DNA from: Faecalicatena contorta
GTDB taxonomy: Bacteria; Bacillota; Clostridia; Lachnospirales; Lachnospiraceae
NCBI RefSeq assembly: GCF_021531995.1
Contig: NZ_JAFBIZ010000008.1
Span: forward strand, 1 to 47,460
Direction of reading: 5' to 3'
DNA: 47,460 bases
A model generated the notes under the pieces. The model was given only the letters and a program-made list of their open reading frames with translations. It was not told the DNA's origin and ran no database searches. Made by a program: the position numbers and the translations under genes. Every line of letters begins with the position of its first letter. Position 1 is the stretch's first letter. Of the stretch, positions 33,285-42,301 are shown piece by piece.

Positions 33285-34544
33285 TCACATAAACATGTTG
33301 CCGGTTCCTACATACCGGATACCATCTTCAAAGACACGTTTGCCTCCAAGAGTGACAAGCTTTACATCATTCAGAAGAGTGATATCCTGGCTTAAGTCGC
33401 CGCCGACTACCAGAAGATCTGCGTCCAGACCTTCTTTGACCAGTCCGCGTTCACTTTCGAAGCCAAGTACCTTTGCCGGATTGGAGGTTGCAGTCTGAAT
33501 AGCCTGTACCGGAGTGATTCCGTATTCTACCATGTACTGCAGTTCTCGCGGAAGCGGAAGAAGTGGAGAGCCATATACAACCATATCTGTTCCGGCAAGT
33601 ATGGTAACGCCGGTGTCATAAAACTTTTTGAAGTTATCACGATAGGCCTTGTAAGCGGGTTCGAAATATTCCCAGTTGGCCATTTCCTTTTGCATAACAG
33701 GATCATTGACTGGTTTTCCTGCACATTCTTCCAGGTTTTTCTTTGTGATTTCATAGAGATAAGTATAAGCCATAATGGTAGGAGTCCAGGCAAGTCCTTT
33801 TTCAGCCATCTGCTGTGCCTGCTCATAAGTCATGAAAGTACCATGCTCGATGGTGTCAAATCCGGCATCAATACTCATCTGAATTCCCGGCTGGGTTCCG
33901 GCGTGGATGCCGCACTTGATGCCTCTGCGATGGCATTCATCGACAGCTGCGTCCAGCTCTTCCTGCGTATATTCGGGAATGTGGCTTCTATGTGTAGTAA
34001 GAATCTTCACCCATTCTGCGCCGTCACGTACCTGACGGCGAATCTCTTTACGGATCTCCCATGGTCCGTCTACCTGGGCGATATCATCGTCCCATCCATG
34101 ACCGCCGGTCATACACATACCATTGTCAACATGTGTGATTCTCGGAATTGTAATAAATCCTTTTTCCGCAGCCATCTTTAATGTTGCACATAGCTTTCTT
34201 GCAGAAGTCATGTCACGTACACTGGTAATACCCCGTTCAAAAGCTGCCTGTGCATGCTGTAAAGCATACAAAGTGATCAGCTGATCATTGTAATTGAAGC
34301 TGTCAGGCTGTGAAAACCAGTAACCAAGGTGGACATGCATGTCACATAGTCCAGGTAAAAGAGTTGCATCCCCATAATCTTTGACTTCTTTTTCCGGAAA
34401 TGCTGCTATAAGAGCTTCTTTGGTTCCGATTTTTTGAATCTTTCCATTTTCAACAACAACTGCCTGATCTTCCAGTACTGTTTTACCGTCACCGGTAATG
34501 ATGTGTTTTGCACAAATATTAACTTTATTATACCATTTATGCAT
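33285..34544 (-). CDS. Metal-dependent amidohydrolase (imidazolonepropionase-like)
   Basis: A cytoplasmic hydrolase of about 419 residues in the COG1228 group. The metal motif is DMHVHLGYW; GIKCGIHAGTQPGIQMSIDAGFDTIEHGTFM provides later His ligands and ILAGTDMVVYG the catalytic Asp. The start is TLLPGLCDMH preceded by the small beta domain (NICAKHIITGDGKTVLEDQAVVVENGKI), and the C-terminus returns to that domain (DADLLVVGGDLSQDITLLNDVKLVTLGGKRVF). The ATG at 34544 overlaps the flavodoxin stop by 8 bases; a longer frame reaches 34622 but lies inside that gene. Substrates in the family include cyclic amides, dipeptides and pesticides; this one is unknown. Confidence 0.85.
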   Translation of the reverse strand: MHKWYNKVNICAKHIITGDGKTVLEDQAVVVENGKIQKIGTKEALIAAFPEKEVKDYGDATLLPGLCDMHVHLGYWFSQPDSFNYNDQLITLYALQHAQAAFERGITSVRDMTSARKLCATLKMAAEKGFITIPRITHVDNGMCMTGGHGWDDDIAQVDGPWEIRKEIRRQVRDGAEWVKILTTHRSHIPEYTQEELDAAVDECHRRGIKCGIHAGTQPGIQMSIDAGFDTIEHGTFMTYEQAQQMAEKGLAWTPTIMAYTYLYEITKKNLEECAGKPVNDPVMQKEMANWEYFEPAYKAYRDNFKKFYDTGVTILAGTDMVVYGSPLLPLPRELQYMVEYGITPVQAIQTATSNPAKVLGFESERGLVKEGLDADLLVVGGDLSQDITLLNDVKLVTLGGKRVFEDGIRYVGTGNMFM

Positions 34545-35088
34545 TGAGAGCGCAAACATATCTGACCAGTGGATCGATGGAGTTTTGATCGCAAAAGTCC
34601 ACCTTTTTTCCGTAAGTATCAAGCATCATGCGATCTTCTTCGGTCAGTTCGGAAGGGTCTTTTGAAATCATGACTTTATGAAGCATGGCCATCATGGACT
34701 TGTGTACAAAGTTCAGACGGGAGTAGTCAATACCGCCGCGCAGGTGAAAAATCTGTATCCTGTTCATCATATCCGGGGTCAGAACTTTGGACAGCCCTTC
34801 GCGGATGTGAGATACATTGTTCTTATCTTTTGGATCGGCGACTCCACAGGTAAATAAAACAAGATTTTTTTCTTTGATGGAATCATAATTTTTGGTAAGG
34901 AGTGAGATGCCGCTGACGCCGCCCGCATACAGACCGCCTCCATAGATGATCGTGTCATATTCGGCAAGAGAAGCAGGGTGAACAGACCGTTTTTCAAGAA
35001 CCGGGCAGGACAAAGCCCCGGCAATCCACTCGGCATATCGTCTGGTAGATCCATATTTAGATTCATATATTACAATTGTCTGATTCAT
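34537..35088 (-). CDS. Flavodoxin-domain protein
   Basis: A 183-residue flavoprotein. The FMN phosphate loop is YESKYGSTRRYAEWIA, followed by YDTIIYGGGLYAGGVSG and LVLFTCGVADP, the pattern of flavodoxin-like HemG-type proteins. The remaining 80 residues are helical. GGAGG lies 5 bases before the ATG. It precedes the amidohydrolase gene with an 8-base overlap. In related Clostridia such genes often sit beside a TetR regulator, and a TetR remnant indeed lies divergently upstream here. Electron donor or acceptor roles are assumed from the family. Confidence 0.85.
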   Translation of the reverse strand: MNQTIVIYESKYGSTRRYAEWIAGALSCPVLEKRSVHPASLAEYDTIIYGGGLYAGGVSGISLLTKNYDSIKEKNLVLFTCGVADPKDKNNVSHIREGLSKVLTPDMMNRIQIFHLRGGIDYSRLNFVHKSMMAMLHKVMISKDPSELTEEDRMMLDTYGKKVDFCDQNSIDPLVRYVCALNA

Positions 35089-35181
35089 AATAACCTCCGG
35101 ATCATATTATGTAAAATAGAATAACACTTGTAAAAGTATAAAATGTCACAGTTGTAACGTTTTCATTTATATAGTATACTA

Positions 35182-35421
35182 GAGATTCTGTATTATGCAA
35201 CAGGACATTTTGCTCACAGGGTGATGGAGAAGCGAATCGGAGGAAAACGGACGGGGGATATTCCACAGGTAGAATATTTTATGGAATATTCTGCAGGTGG
35301 ATTTGGGAATCTTCTGTTCCGGTGGGTGGAGACCGGGATGCGGGAAAGTCCGCAGGAGTATGCAATCGCTGTAAGCAATTCCATATGTATGATTCTTTCG
35401 TCTACTGAGGAGATGCAGTAA
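35182..35421 (+). pseudogene. TetR-family regulator, C-terminal relic
   Basis: About 80 codons in one open frame match the C-terminal part of TetR regulators: YYATGHFAHRVMEKRIGG then EYFMEYSAGGFGNLLFRWVETGMRESPQEYAIAVS, where the family has a GG-x-x-x-x-L-x-x-W-x-x-x-G-M-x-E-S/T-P-x-E motif. The DNA-binding domain is missing; an in-frame TAG lies at 35179. A GTG at 35221 could start a 66-residue product but has no ribosome site. It is probably what remains of a regulator of the divergent flavodoxin operon. Confidence 0.7.
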
Positions 35422-35504
35422 TCAGATGCCGGGTGTGATGGGCGGAATCGGCTAAATTATTAAAAAGTCATTCTAAAAGTCATATTTTTTGTGGAAAATA
35501 CATA

Positions 35505-35533
35505 TTGCAATTGACATATACGATCTATATAAT
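35505..35533 (+). promoter_or_regulatory. Promoter of the MATE gene
   Basis: TTGCAA (35505-35510), 17 bases, TATAAT (35528-35533). Transcription should start near 35540, so the perfect hairpin at 35549 would be at the 5' end of the mRNA. Confidence 0.65.
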
Positions 35534-35548
35534 GAATAAAGTTTTTTT

Positions 35549-35591
35549 GACAGGACTGTCGCAAACGAATGAGATTTGCGACAGTCCTGTC
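35549..35591 (+). other. Perfect 17-bp hairpin in the MATE leader
   Basis: GACAGGACTGTCGCAAA (35549-35565) is exactly complementary to TTTGCGACAGTCCTGTC (35575-35591) with a 9-base loop. A seven-T run precedes it, and no T run follows, so it is not a terminator for rightward transcription. It lies 37 bases before the MATE start codon. Possible roles are an mRNA 5' cap-like stabiliser, a regulator dyad, or a relic of a mobile repeat. Confidence 0.9.
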
Positions 35592-35628
35592 ATCTGCAAA
35601 GAATCTTTTGAAGTTGGAGGATATACAG

Positions 35629-36987
35629 ATGCAAGGTGATATGACAATAGGCAACCCGACAAAGATTATATTGAATTTTACATTTCCGATTCTGGTTGGA
35701 AATATATTTCAGCAGTTATATAGTATGGTGGATACCGTAATTGTTGGTAAATTTGTCGGCAATACGGCTCTTGCAGCAGTTGGATCCTGTGGAACGCTGA
35801 TGTTTCTGATCCTTGGATTTCTGATGGGACTGACTGCAGGGTTCACTGTAATTACGGCACAGCACTTTGGAGCAGGAAATATGCGGGCGGTACGCCAGTC
35901 TGTGGTATCAGCGGCCATTCTCTCTGCAATCATATCAGTTGTTCTCACAATTTTAAGTATGACATTGATGAAGAAGATTCTGTTCTGGATGAATACGCCT
36001 GCGGATATGTATGATCAGGCCTACAGCTATATTATGATCATCTGTGGAGGAATTGTGGCACAGGTACTTTATAATCTTCTTTCCAGTCTTTTAAGGGCAG
36101 TGGGAGACAGTAAGCGCCCTTTGTATTTTCTTATTCTGGCGGCAATATTAAATATTATTCTGGATCTGCTTTTTATTATCGGATTTCATATGGGTGCGGC
36201 AGGGGCCGCCGGTGCGACTGTAATCTCACAGGGGATATCCGGAATCATGTGTCTGATCTATATTATCAAAAAAGTTCCACTTCTGCATCCGAAAAAAGAA
36301 GAATGGAGAATGAACTGGAATCTGGCAAAGTGGCAGATGAGCATTGGTCTTCCGATGGCATTTCAGTTCTCAATTACAGCCATCGGAACGATCGTTGTTC
36401 AGTCTGCATTGAATCTGCTCGGATCTGTGGCAGTGGCAGGATTTTCCGCTGCCAACAAGATCGAACAGGTATTTACACAGGCATATATTGCCATTGGAAC
36501 CACGATGGCAACTTATTGCGCACAGAATATGGGAGCGCGCAGAATAGAACGTGTCCGTAGCGGCTTTCGAAGCGCTACATGGACAGGGATTGTTTATTCG
36601 ATTGTGTCCGGTTCGGTTCTTGCTTTTGCCGGAAAATATATGACAGGATTATTTGTATCAGAGAATATCAGTCAGATTACCGGGTATGTTGATATCTATC
36701 TGAAATGTGTTGGCGGTTCTTTGATATTCCTGACGTTTGTCAATGTATATCGGAATGGGATTCAGGGAATGGGGTATGGACTTTTGCCGATGACTGCAGG
36801 GATTGCAGAACTGGTCGGAAGAAGTGTGGCAGCAATTGCAGCATCACAAGCCGGAAGTTATACAGGAATATGCCTTGCAAGTCCGGCAGCATGGGTACTT
36901 GCCGGTGGACTTCTGGTCATTATGTACTTTGCAATTATGAGAAATATTTTGAAAAAATCAGAAGATAATTTCGGAGTTCACAGGTAA
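35629..36987 (+). CDS. MATE-family efflux transporter
   Basis: A 452-residue antiporter with about 12 membrane segments. It begins MTIGNPTKIILNFTFPILVGNIFQQLYSMVDTVIVGKFVGNTALAAVG, the usual MATE start, and shows AGFTVITAQHFGAGN and, in the second half, AFQFSITAIGTIVVQSALNLLG and NMGARRIERVR. The family exports cationic drugs or metabolites in exchange for sodium or protons. The ATG at 35629 follows GGAGG at usual spacing; an in-frame ATG at 35569 lies within the leader hairpin loop and is unlikely. The long untranslated leader with its hairpin suggests post-transcriptional control. Confidence 0.92.
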   Translation: MQGDMTIGNPTKIILNFTFPILVGNIFQQLYSMVDTVIVGKFVGNTALAAVGSCGTLMFLILGFLMGLTAGFTVITAQHFGAGNMRAVRQSVVSAAILSAIISVVLTILSMTLMKKILFWMNTPADMYDQAYSYIMIICGGIVAQVLYNLLSSLLRAVGDSKRPLYFLILAAILNIILDLLFIIGFHMGAAGAAGATVISQGISGIMCLIYIIKKVPLLHPKKEEWRMNWNLAKWQMSIGLPMAFQFSITAIGTIVVQSALNLLGSVAVAGFSAANKIEQVFTQAYIAIGTTMATYCAQNMGARRIERVRSGFRSATWTGIVYSIVSGSVLAFAGKYMTGLFVSENISQITGYVDIYLKCVGGSLIFLTFVNVYRNGIQGMGYGLLPMTAGIAELVGRSVAAIAASQAGSYTGICLASPAAWVLAGGLLVIMYFAIMRNILKKSEDNFGVHR

Positions 36988-37074
36988 GATATTCCCTTTT
37001 TTGTATTCCTGTGATATAATTTAAAATAATTATGCGAAGAGAGCATAGAACATACAATTAAGGAGCATGAACTT

Positions 37075-37773
37075 ATGAAAAGAGTATTGTTGAAACTCAG
37101 CGGGGAAGCACTCGCAGGAGATAAAAAGACCGGATTTGATGAGGCAACCTGTATGGGTGTGGCAAAACAGGTAAAGCAGCTGGTGGATGAAGGAATTCAG
37201 GTTGCAATCGTAACCGGAGGAGGTAATTTCTGGAGAGGAAGAACCAGTGAGACGATTGACCGTGTAAAGGCAGATCAGATCGGCATGCTGGCGACGGTTA
37301 TGAATTGTATCTACGTGTCCGATATCTTTCGTTATGCAGGGATGAAGACAGAAGTGTTTACACCGTTTGTATGCGGGGCATTTACCACACTGTTTTCCAA
37401 GGATGCTGCAGTGGAGGCACTGAATGCGGGAAAGGTTATTTTCTTTGCAGGGGGAACCGGACATCCGTATTTTTCTACAGATACAGGAGCAGTTCTTCGT
37501 GCGATTGAGATTGAGGCAGACGCAATGCTTCTGGCGAAGGCAATTGACGGAATCTATGACAGTGATCCAAAGGTAAATCCACAGGCGAAAAAGTTTGATG
37601 AGATCTCTATTCAGGAGATTATTGACAGAAAGCTGATGGCGGTTGACCTTACTGCATCCATCATGTGTCTGGAGAACAAGATGCCAATGCTGGTATTTGG
37701 ATTGAATGAAGAGAACAGCATTGTAGAAACTATGAAAGGAACGTTTACGGGAACAAAAGTGACCGTATCATAA
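37075..37773 (+). CDS. pyrH: UMP kinase
   Basis: Hexameric cytoplasmic enzyme that phosphorylates UMP to UDP. The 232 residues include KRVLLKLSGEALAGD at the start, VTGGGNFWRGR, DQIGMLATVMNC, FFAGGTGHPYFSTDTGAVLRAIEIEAD and KAIDGIYDSDPKVNP, all characteristic of PyrH in the amino acid kinase fold. AAGGAG precedes the ATG. A TATAAT at 37015-37020 may belong to its promoter, with no good -35. It heads the conserved order pyrH-frr-uppS-cdsA-dxr-rseP. Confidence 0.97.
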   Translation: MKRVLLKLSGEALAGDKKTGFDEATCMGVAKQVKQLVDEGIQVAIVTGGGNFWRGRTSETIDRVKADQIGMLATVMNCIYVSDIFRYAGMKTEVFTPFVCGAFTTLFSKDAAVEALNAGKVIFFAGGTGHPYFSTDTGAVLRAIEIEADAMLLAKAIDGIYDSDPKVNPQAKKFDEISIQEIIDRKLMAVDLTASIMCLENKMPMLVFGLNEENSIVETMKGTFTGTKVTVS

Positions 37774-37789
37774 ATGAGGAGGAAAAACT

Positions 37790-38341
37790 ATGAATGCAAG
37801 ACTGAACGTGTATGAAGAAAAGATGAAAAAGACACTGGGGAATCTTGACGGAGAGCTTGGTGCGATCCGTGCAGGACGTGCCAATCCGAACGTACTCAAC
37901 AAGATTGTTGTAGATTATTATGGAACACCGACTCCGATTCAGCAGGTTGCGAATGTATCCGTACCGGAAGCACGTATGATCCAGATTCAGCCATGGGAGA
38001 AGAAGATGCTGAAGGTGATTGAAAAGGCAATTCAGGTATCTGATCTTGGAATTAATCCGACAAACGACGGTTCTACGATCCGTCTTGTATTTCCGGAGCT
38101 TACAGAGGAACGAAGAAAAGAGCTGGTAAAGGATGTTAAGAAAAAAGGAGAGGCTGCAAAGGTTGCAATCCGTAACATCCGTCGTGACGGAATTGATGCA
38201 GTAAAGAAACTGAAAGGTTCTGAAGTATCTGAGGACGAGATCAAGGATATGGAAGATGATCTTCAGAAACTGACGGATAAATATGTAAAAGAGATTGATA
38301 AGTCAATAGAGAAAAAGTCAAAAGAAGTAATGACAGTATAA
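37790..38341 (+). CDS. frr: Ribosome recycling factor
   Basis: The protein, 183 residues, splits post-termination ribosomes with EF-G. LGAIRAGRANPNVLNKIVVDYYGTPTPIQQVANVSVPEARMIQIQPW is the family signature, followed by NDGSTIRLVFPELTEERRKELVKDVKKKGEAAKVAIRNIRRD. Length and ends are normal. GAGGAGG precedes the ATG, 16 bases after pyrH. A hairpin without a T run separates it from uppS. Confidence 0.97.
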   Translation: MNARLNVYEEKMKKTLGNLDGELGAIRAGRANPNVLNKIVVDYYGTPTPIQQVANVSVPEARMIQIQPWEKKMLKVIEKAIQVSDLGINPTNDGSTIRLVFPELTEERRKELVKDVKKKGEAAKVAIRNIRRDGIDAVKKLKGSEVSEDEIKDMEDDLQKLTDKYVKEIDKSIEKKSKEVMTV

Positions 38342-38349
38342 GAAAAATG

Positions 38350-38377
38350 GGACAGCCCAGGGTGACTGAGGCTGTCC
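38350..38377 (+). other. Intercistronic hairpin between frr and uppS
   Basis: GGACAGCC (38350-38357) pairs perfectly with GGCTGTCC (38370-38377) across 12 bases; TTACG follows. Too few T for a good terminator, so it may attenuate, process or stabilise the operon mRNA. Confidence 0.7.
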
Positions 38378-38404
38378 TTACGTTATAGAAGGAGATTAGA
38401 CCAT

Positions 38405-39124
38405 ATGAATGTACCGCAGCATGTTGCGATTATCTTGGATGGAAACGGACGCTGGGCCAGAGCGAAGGGAATGCCGCGTAATTATGGCCATGCACAGGGA
38501 AGCAGGAATGTAGAACGTATCTGTGAGGAAGCATGGCGCATGGGGATCAAGTATCTGACGGTATATGCATTTTCTACAGAGAACTGGAACCGTCCGAAGG
38601 ATGAAGTGGATGCACTGATGTCGCTTTTGAGAAATTATATGAAGACCTGTCTGAAAACGGCTGCAAAGAACGACATGAAAGTGCGTGTAATCGGGGATAT
38701 ATCAAGATTAGATGAGGATATTAGAAAACGGATTCTGGAGCTTGAGGAGGCGACCAGGAATAATGGAGGACTGAATTTCCAGATTGCCATTAATTATGGA
38801 AGCAGAGATGAGATCCTTCGTGCAGTCCGCAGAATTGCAGATGATTGCGTTGCCGGAAAGATAAAGACAGAAGAGATTGATGAAGAGATCTTTGAACATT
38901 ATCTGGATACGCACGATATACCGGATCCGGATCTTATGATCCGAACCAGCGGAGAACTTCGACTTTCCAATTATCTGTTATGGCAGCTGGCATATACAGA
39001 ATTCTATTTTACAGATGTTCCGTGGCCTGATTTCACGAAAGAAGAGCTGTTAAAGGCGATTGAGCAGTATAACGCCAGAGATCGAAGGTACGGAGGCGTA
39101 AAGGAGGAAAAACAGAATGTTTAA
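38405..39124 (+). CDS. uppS: Isoprenyl transferase (undecaprenyl diphosphate synthase)
   Basis: Cis-prenyltransferase of 239 residues that makes the C55 lipid carrier for wall synthesis. HVAIILDGNGRWARAKGMPRNYGHAQG carries the catalytic Asp and diphosphate-binding residues, YAFSTENWNRP the second conserved block, and DLMIRTSGELRLSNYLLWQLAYTEFYF the C-terminal signature. AAGGAG precedes the ATG. The last eight bases overlap cdsA. Confidence 0.96.
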   Translation: MNVPQHVAIILDGNGRWARAKGMPRNYGHAQGSRNVERICEEAWRMGIKYLTVYAFSTENWNRPKDEVDALMSLLRNYMKTCLKTAAKNDMKVRVIGDISRLDEDIRKRILELEEATRNNGGLNFQIAINYGSRDEILRAVRRIADDCVAGKIKTEEIDEEIFEHYLDTHDIPDPDLMIRTSGELRLSNYLLWQLAYTEFYFTDVPWPDFTKEELLKAIEQYNARDRRYGGVKEEKQNV

Positions 39125-39923
39125 GACAAGATTGTTAAGCGGAATTGTGCTTGTAATTGTACTGATTCTTACGGTCGGAAATGGCGGGAACCTGTTGTTT
39201 GGATTCCTGGCTCTGATCAGTCTGATCGGGTTATCAGAATTATACAAGGTTGTGGGAGTGCACAATAAGCTGCCGGGACTGACAGGATATCTTGCGGCAG
39301 TCGTTTATTATGGTCTGGTGATCAGTTCGCATATGGAATATGTAACCCTGCTCACCATTCTTTTGCTTGTAGTTGTTATGGCAGTGTATGTATTTACATT
39401 TCCGACATACAGAGCAGAGCAGGTTATGACGGTGTTCTTTGGTCTGTTTTACGTGGCGGTTATGCTTTCTTACGTATATCAGACGAGAATGCTTGTGGAT
39501 GGAGCGGTCGTTGTGTGGCTGATCTTTTTAAGCTCCTGGGGATGTGATACCTGTGCATATTGTGTGGGTATGCTGATCGGAAAGCATAAGATGGCGCCGA
39601 AGCTCAGTCCGAAAAAGTCGGTAGAAGGCGGAATCGGAGGAGTTGTCGGAGCGGCGCTGCTTGGTGCACTTTTTGCGTTGGCTGCCAATCATTGGGCAGG
39701 CACAGATGCTAATGTGCTGCATTATGCGATTATCTGCGGAGTCGGCGGCATGATCTCTCAGGTCGGAGATCTGGCTGCCTCTGCAATTAAAAGAAATCAT
39801 GAGATTAAAGATTATGGCAAGCTGATTCCGGGACATGGCGGTATTCTGGATCGCTTTGACAGTGTAATATTTACGGCGCCTGTCATCTATTATCTGGCAA
39901 CATTCCTTGCCGGAACATTGTAA
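39117..39923 (+). CDS. cdsA: Phosphatidate cytidylyltransferase
   Basis: Membrane enzyme of 268 residues with about eight segments that makes CDP-diacylglycerol for phospholipids. The C-terminal signature is split over KLSPKKSVEGGIGG and KDYGKLIPGHGGILDRFDSVIFTAPV. SD GGAGG lies before the ATG, inside uppS. Confidence 0.95.
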   Translation: MFKTRLLSGIVLVIVLILTVGNGGNLLFGFLALISLIGLSELYKVVGVHNKLPGLTGYLAAVVYYGLVISSHMEYVTLLTILLLVVVMAVYVFTFPTYRAEQVMTVFFGLFYVAVMLSYVYQTRMLVDGAVVVWLIFLSSWGCDTCAYCVGMLIGKHKMAPKLSPKKSVEGGIGGVVGAALLGALFALAANHWAGTDANVLHYAIICGVGGMISQVGDLAASAIKRNHEIKDYGKLIPGHGGILDRFDSVIFTAPVIYYLATFLAGTL

Positions 39924-39957
39924 TCTTATATGAAAGCATTCGTGAAAGAGGTAGAAT

Positions 39958-41100
39958 ATGAAGAAAATAGCGGTATTAGGTTCGACGGGTTCGATAGGAA
40001 CTCAGACACTTGAGGTGGCCCGGGAGAATGGAGATATCGAAGTGCTCGGACTTGCAGCCGGAAGTAATATCAGGCTTCTGGAAGAGCAGATCCGGGAATT
40101 TCATCCGAGACTTGTGGCTGTGTGGTCTGAGGGTAAAGCACAGGAGCTGAGAATAAAGATTGCAGATACGGATACAAAAGTCGTATCCGGTATGGAGGGG
40201 CTTCTGGATGTATCAACCATGTCCGGGACGGATATACTGGTAACAGCAGTAGTTGGAATGATCGGAATCCGTCCGACAATTGAAGCGATTAACGCAGGAA
40301 AAGATATTGCGCTTGCCAACAAAGAGACGCTGGTAACAGCCGGACATCTGATTATGCCTCTGGCGAAGGAAAAAGGAGTATCCATTCTGCCGGTGGACAG
40401 TGAACACAGTGCAATATTTCAGTCCCTGCAGGGAAATGAACAGAAAGCCGTTCACAAAATTCTTCTTACTGCTTCCGGTGGTCCGTTCCGTGGAAGAAAA
40501 GCAGAGAAGCTGATGGAAATTAAAGTGGAAGATGCACTGAAGCATCCAAACTGGTCCATGGGTCAGAAGATTACCATCGATTCTTCCACGATGATCAATA
40601 AAGGCCTGGAAGTAATTGAGGCAAAATGGCTGTTTGGTGTAGATGTAGATCAGGTACAGGTTGTAGTGCAGCCACAGAGTATTATTCATTCGATGGTTGA
40701 ATATGTGGACGGAGCTATTATGGCAGAGCTTGGGACTCCGGACATGAAGCTTCCAATACAGTATGCGCTGTATTATCCGGAGAGAAGGTATCTTCCGGGA
40801 GAACGTGTGGACTTCTGGAGTCTTGGAAAGCTGGAGTTTGAGAAACCGGATATGGAGACATTCTATGGATTGAAGCTTGCATATGAGGCAGGCAGAAAAG
40901 GAGGAAGCCTTCCGACCGTTTTCAATGCGGCAAATGAACTGGCAGTCAGCCAGTTCCTGAAACGGGAGATTAAATATCTGGAAATTATGGAAATCATAGA
41001 AGACTGTATGAAGGCTCATAAAAATATAGAAAACCCGACTCTGGAACAGATTCTGGAGACCGAGTCGGCAACCTATGAGAGAATCAACAGCAGGAGGTAA
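39958..41100 (+). CDS. dxr: 1-deoxy-D-xylulose-5-phosphate reductoisomerase
   Basis: Second enzyme of the MEP isoprenoid pathway, 380 residues. NADPH-binding start KKIAVLGSTGSIGTQTLEV, then ANKETLVTAGHL, the metal/substrate motif PVDSEHSAIFQSLQG, and KHPNWSMGQKITIDSSTMINKGLEVIEAKWLF, all intact. It supplies precursors for UppS in the same operon. Confidence 0.97.
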   Translation: MKKIAVLGSTGSIGTQTLEVARENGDIEVLGLAAGSNIRLLEEQIREFHPRLVAVWSEGKAQELRIKIADTDTKVVSGMEGLLDVSTMSGTDILVTAVVGMIGIRPTIEAINAGKDIALANKETLVTAGHLIMPLAKEKGVSILPVDSEHSAIFQSLQGNEQKAVHKILLTASGGPFRGRKAEKLMEIKVEDALKHPNWSMGQKITIDSSTMINKGLEVIEAKWLFGVDVDQVQVVVQPQSIIHSMVEYVDGAIMAELGTPDMKLPIQYALYYPERRYLPGERVDFWSLGKLEFEKPDMETFYGLKLAYEAGRKGGSLPTVFNAANELAVSQFLKREIKYLEIMEIIEDCMKAHKNIENPTLEQILETESATYERINSRR

Positions 41101-41108
41101 GGAATAAC

Positions 41109-42140
41109 TTGGGTATTATATTGGCAATATTGATCTTCAGTTTTATTGTGTTCTTTCATGAACTGGGACATTTTCTTCTTGCAAAAAATAATGGAATTGA
41201 TGTAGATGAATTTGCGATCGGAATGGGACCTGCAATCTATTCCAGACAACATAAGGGAACGAAATATTCGGTCAGAATTCTTCCGATCGGTGGGTTTTGT
41301 GCAATGGGAGAGGATGAGGAGGCTACAGACTCTCCGAACAATTTTAATAATAAGTCTGTGTGGGCAAGAATCTCAGTGATTGCTGCAGGCCCTGTGTTTA
41401 ATTTTATCCTGGCACTGGTTTTTTCTGTGATTCTTACTGCGATGATCGGTTATGACAAACCGGTGATCAGTGAAGTGGAGAGTGGCTATCCGGCGGCAGA
41501 GGCCGGCATGCAGGCCGGAGACAGAATCATCCGGATGGGCAGCAAGAAGATCAATCTCTTCCGGGAGGTAAACTTCTACAATCAATTTCATCAGGGAGAG
41601 GATGTGGAAATCACTTTTATCCGTGACGGGGAGAAGATGACGGTTACATTGACACCAAAGATGGATGAAGAACGGGGATATACCAGAATTGGCGTTACAA
41701 GTTCCGGTTACATGAATGCTAATCCGGTTACGGCAGTTCAGTACGGCGCTTACCAGGTGAAGTTCTGGATCTGTACGACGCTGGACAGTCTGAAAATGCT
41801 GGTCACTGGACAGATTGGTGCGGATCAGTTATCGGGGCCTGTCGGAATCGTAAATGTGGTGGACGATACCTATCAGGAGAGTAAGTCTTACGGAATCTTT
41901 GTGGTACTGGCAGAGCTTTTAAATATAGCGATTCTGTTGTCCGCGAATCTGGGTGTCATGAACCTGCTGCCGCTTCCGGCTCTTGATGGAGGAAGGCTGG
42001 TATTTCTGGCAATAGAAGCTGTGAGAAGAAAGAGAATACCGCCGGAAAAAGAAGGGTATGTACATCTGGTCGGAATTGTGCTGTTGATGGTGCTGATGGT
42101 GTTTGTCATGTATAACGATATACGTAGAATATTCTTGTAA
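41109..42140 (+). CDS. rseP: RIP metalloprotease, site-2 protease
   Basis: Intramembrane zinc protease, 343 residues. The metal motif HELGH is in the first membrane segment (FIVFFHELGHFLLAK), a PDZ domain follows around SEVESGYPAAEAGMQAGDRIIRMG, and the second active-site motif is NLLPLPALDGGRL. TTG at 41109 is the start, 5-6 bases after GGAGGTAAGGA. In Gram-positives the homologue (RasP) cuts anti-sigma factors and leftover signal peptides. It ends the pyrH operon. Confidence 0.94.
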   Translation: MGIILAILIFSFIVFFHELGHFLLAKNNGIDVDEFAIGMGPAIYSRQHKGTKYSVRILPIGGFCAMGEDEEATDSPNNFNNKSVWARISVIAAGPVFNFILALVFSVILTAMIGYDKPVISEVESGYPAAEAGMQAGDRIIRMGSKKINLFREVNFYNQFHQGEDVEITFIRDGEKMTVTLTPKMDEERGYTRIGVTSSGYMNANPVTAVQYGAYQVKFWICTTLDSLKMLVTGQIGADQLSGPVGIVNVVDDTYQESKSYGIFVVLAELLNIAILLSANLGVMNLLPLPALDGGRLVFLAIEAVRRKRIPPEKEGYVHLVGIVLLMVLMVFVMYNDIRRIFL

Positions 42141-42153
42141 CAGAAAATATATG

Positions 42154-42199
42154 ATATCCGATGGTCGGGTGGATTCCGGTTGTCGGATATATCTTTTTT
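42154..42199 (+). terminator. Terminator after rseP
   Basis: ATATCCGA (42154-42161) pairs with TCGGATAT (42183-42190), and a six-T run lies at 42194-42199. It closes the housekeeping operon. Confidence 0.72.
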
Positions 42200-42301
42200 G
42201 TGACAGGACATTCATCAGGAATTACCTGTTACAAAAAACTGCGTGCGACGATGCGCATAAGACACAATCTTATTATGTTATGGCTATGAAGGGAAAAGAG
42301 A

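Noticed and set aside
35549-35591. Terminator before the MATE gene
   Set aside because: The T run lies before, not after, the hairpin on the plus strand, and the minus strand is followed by A residues.
40213-41019. 268-codon minus-strand frame opposite dxr
   Set aside because: dxr is certain by motif; the product is His/Phe/Cys-rich and without domain character.
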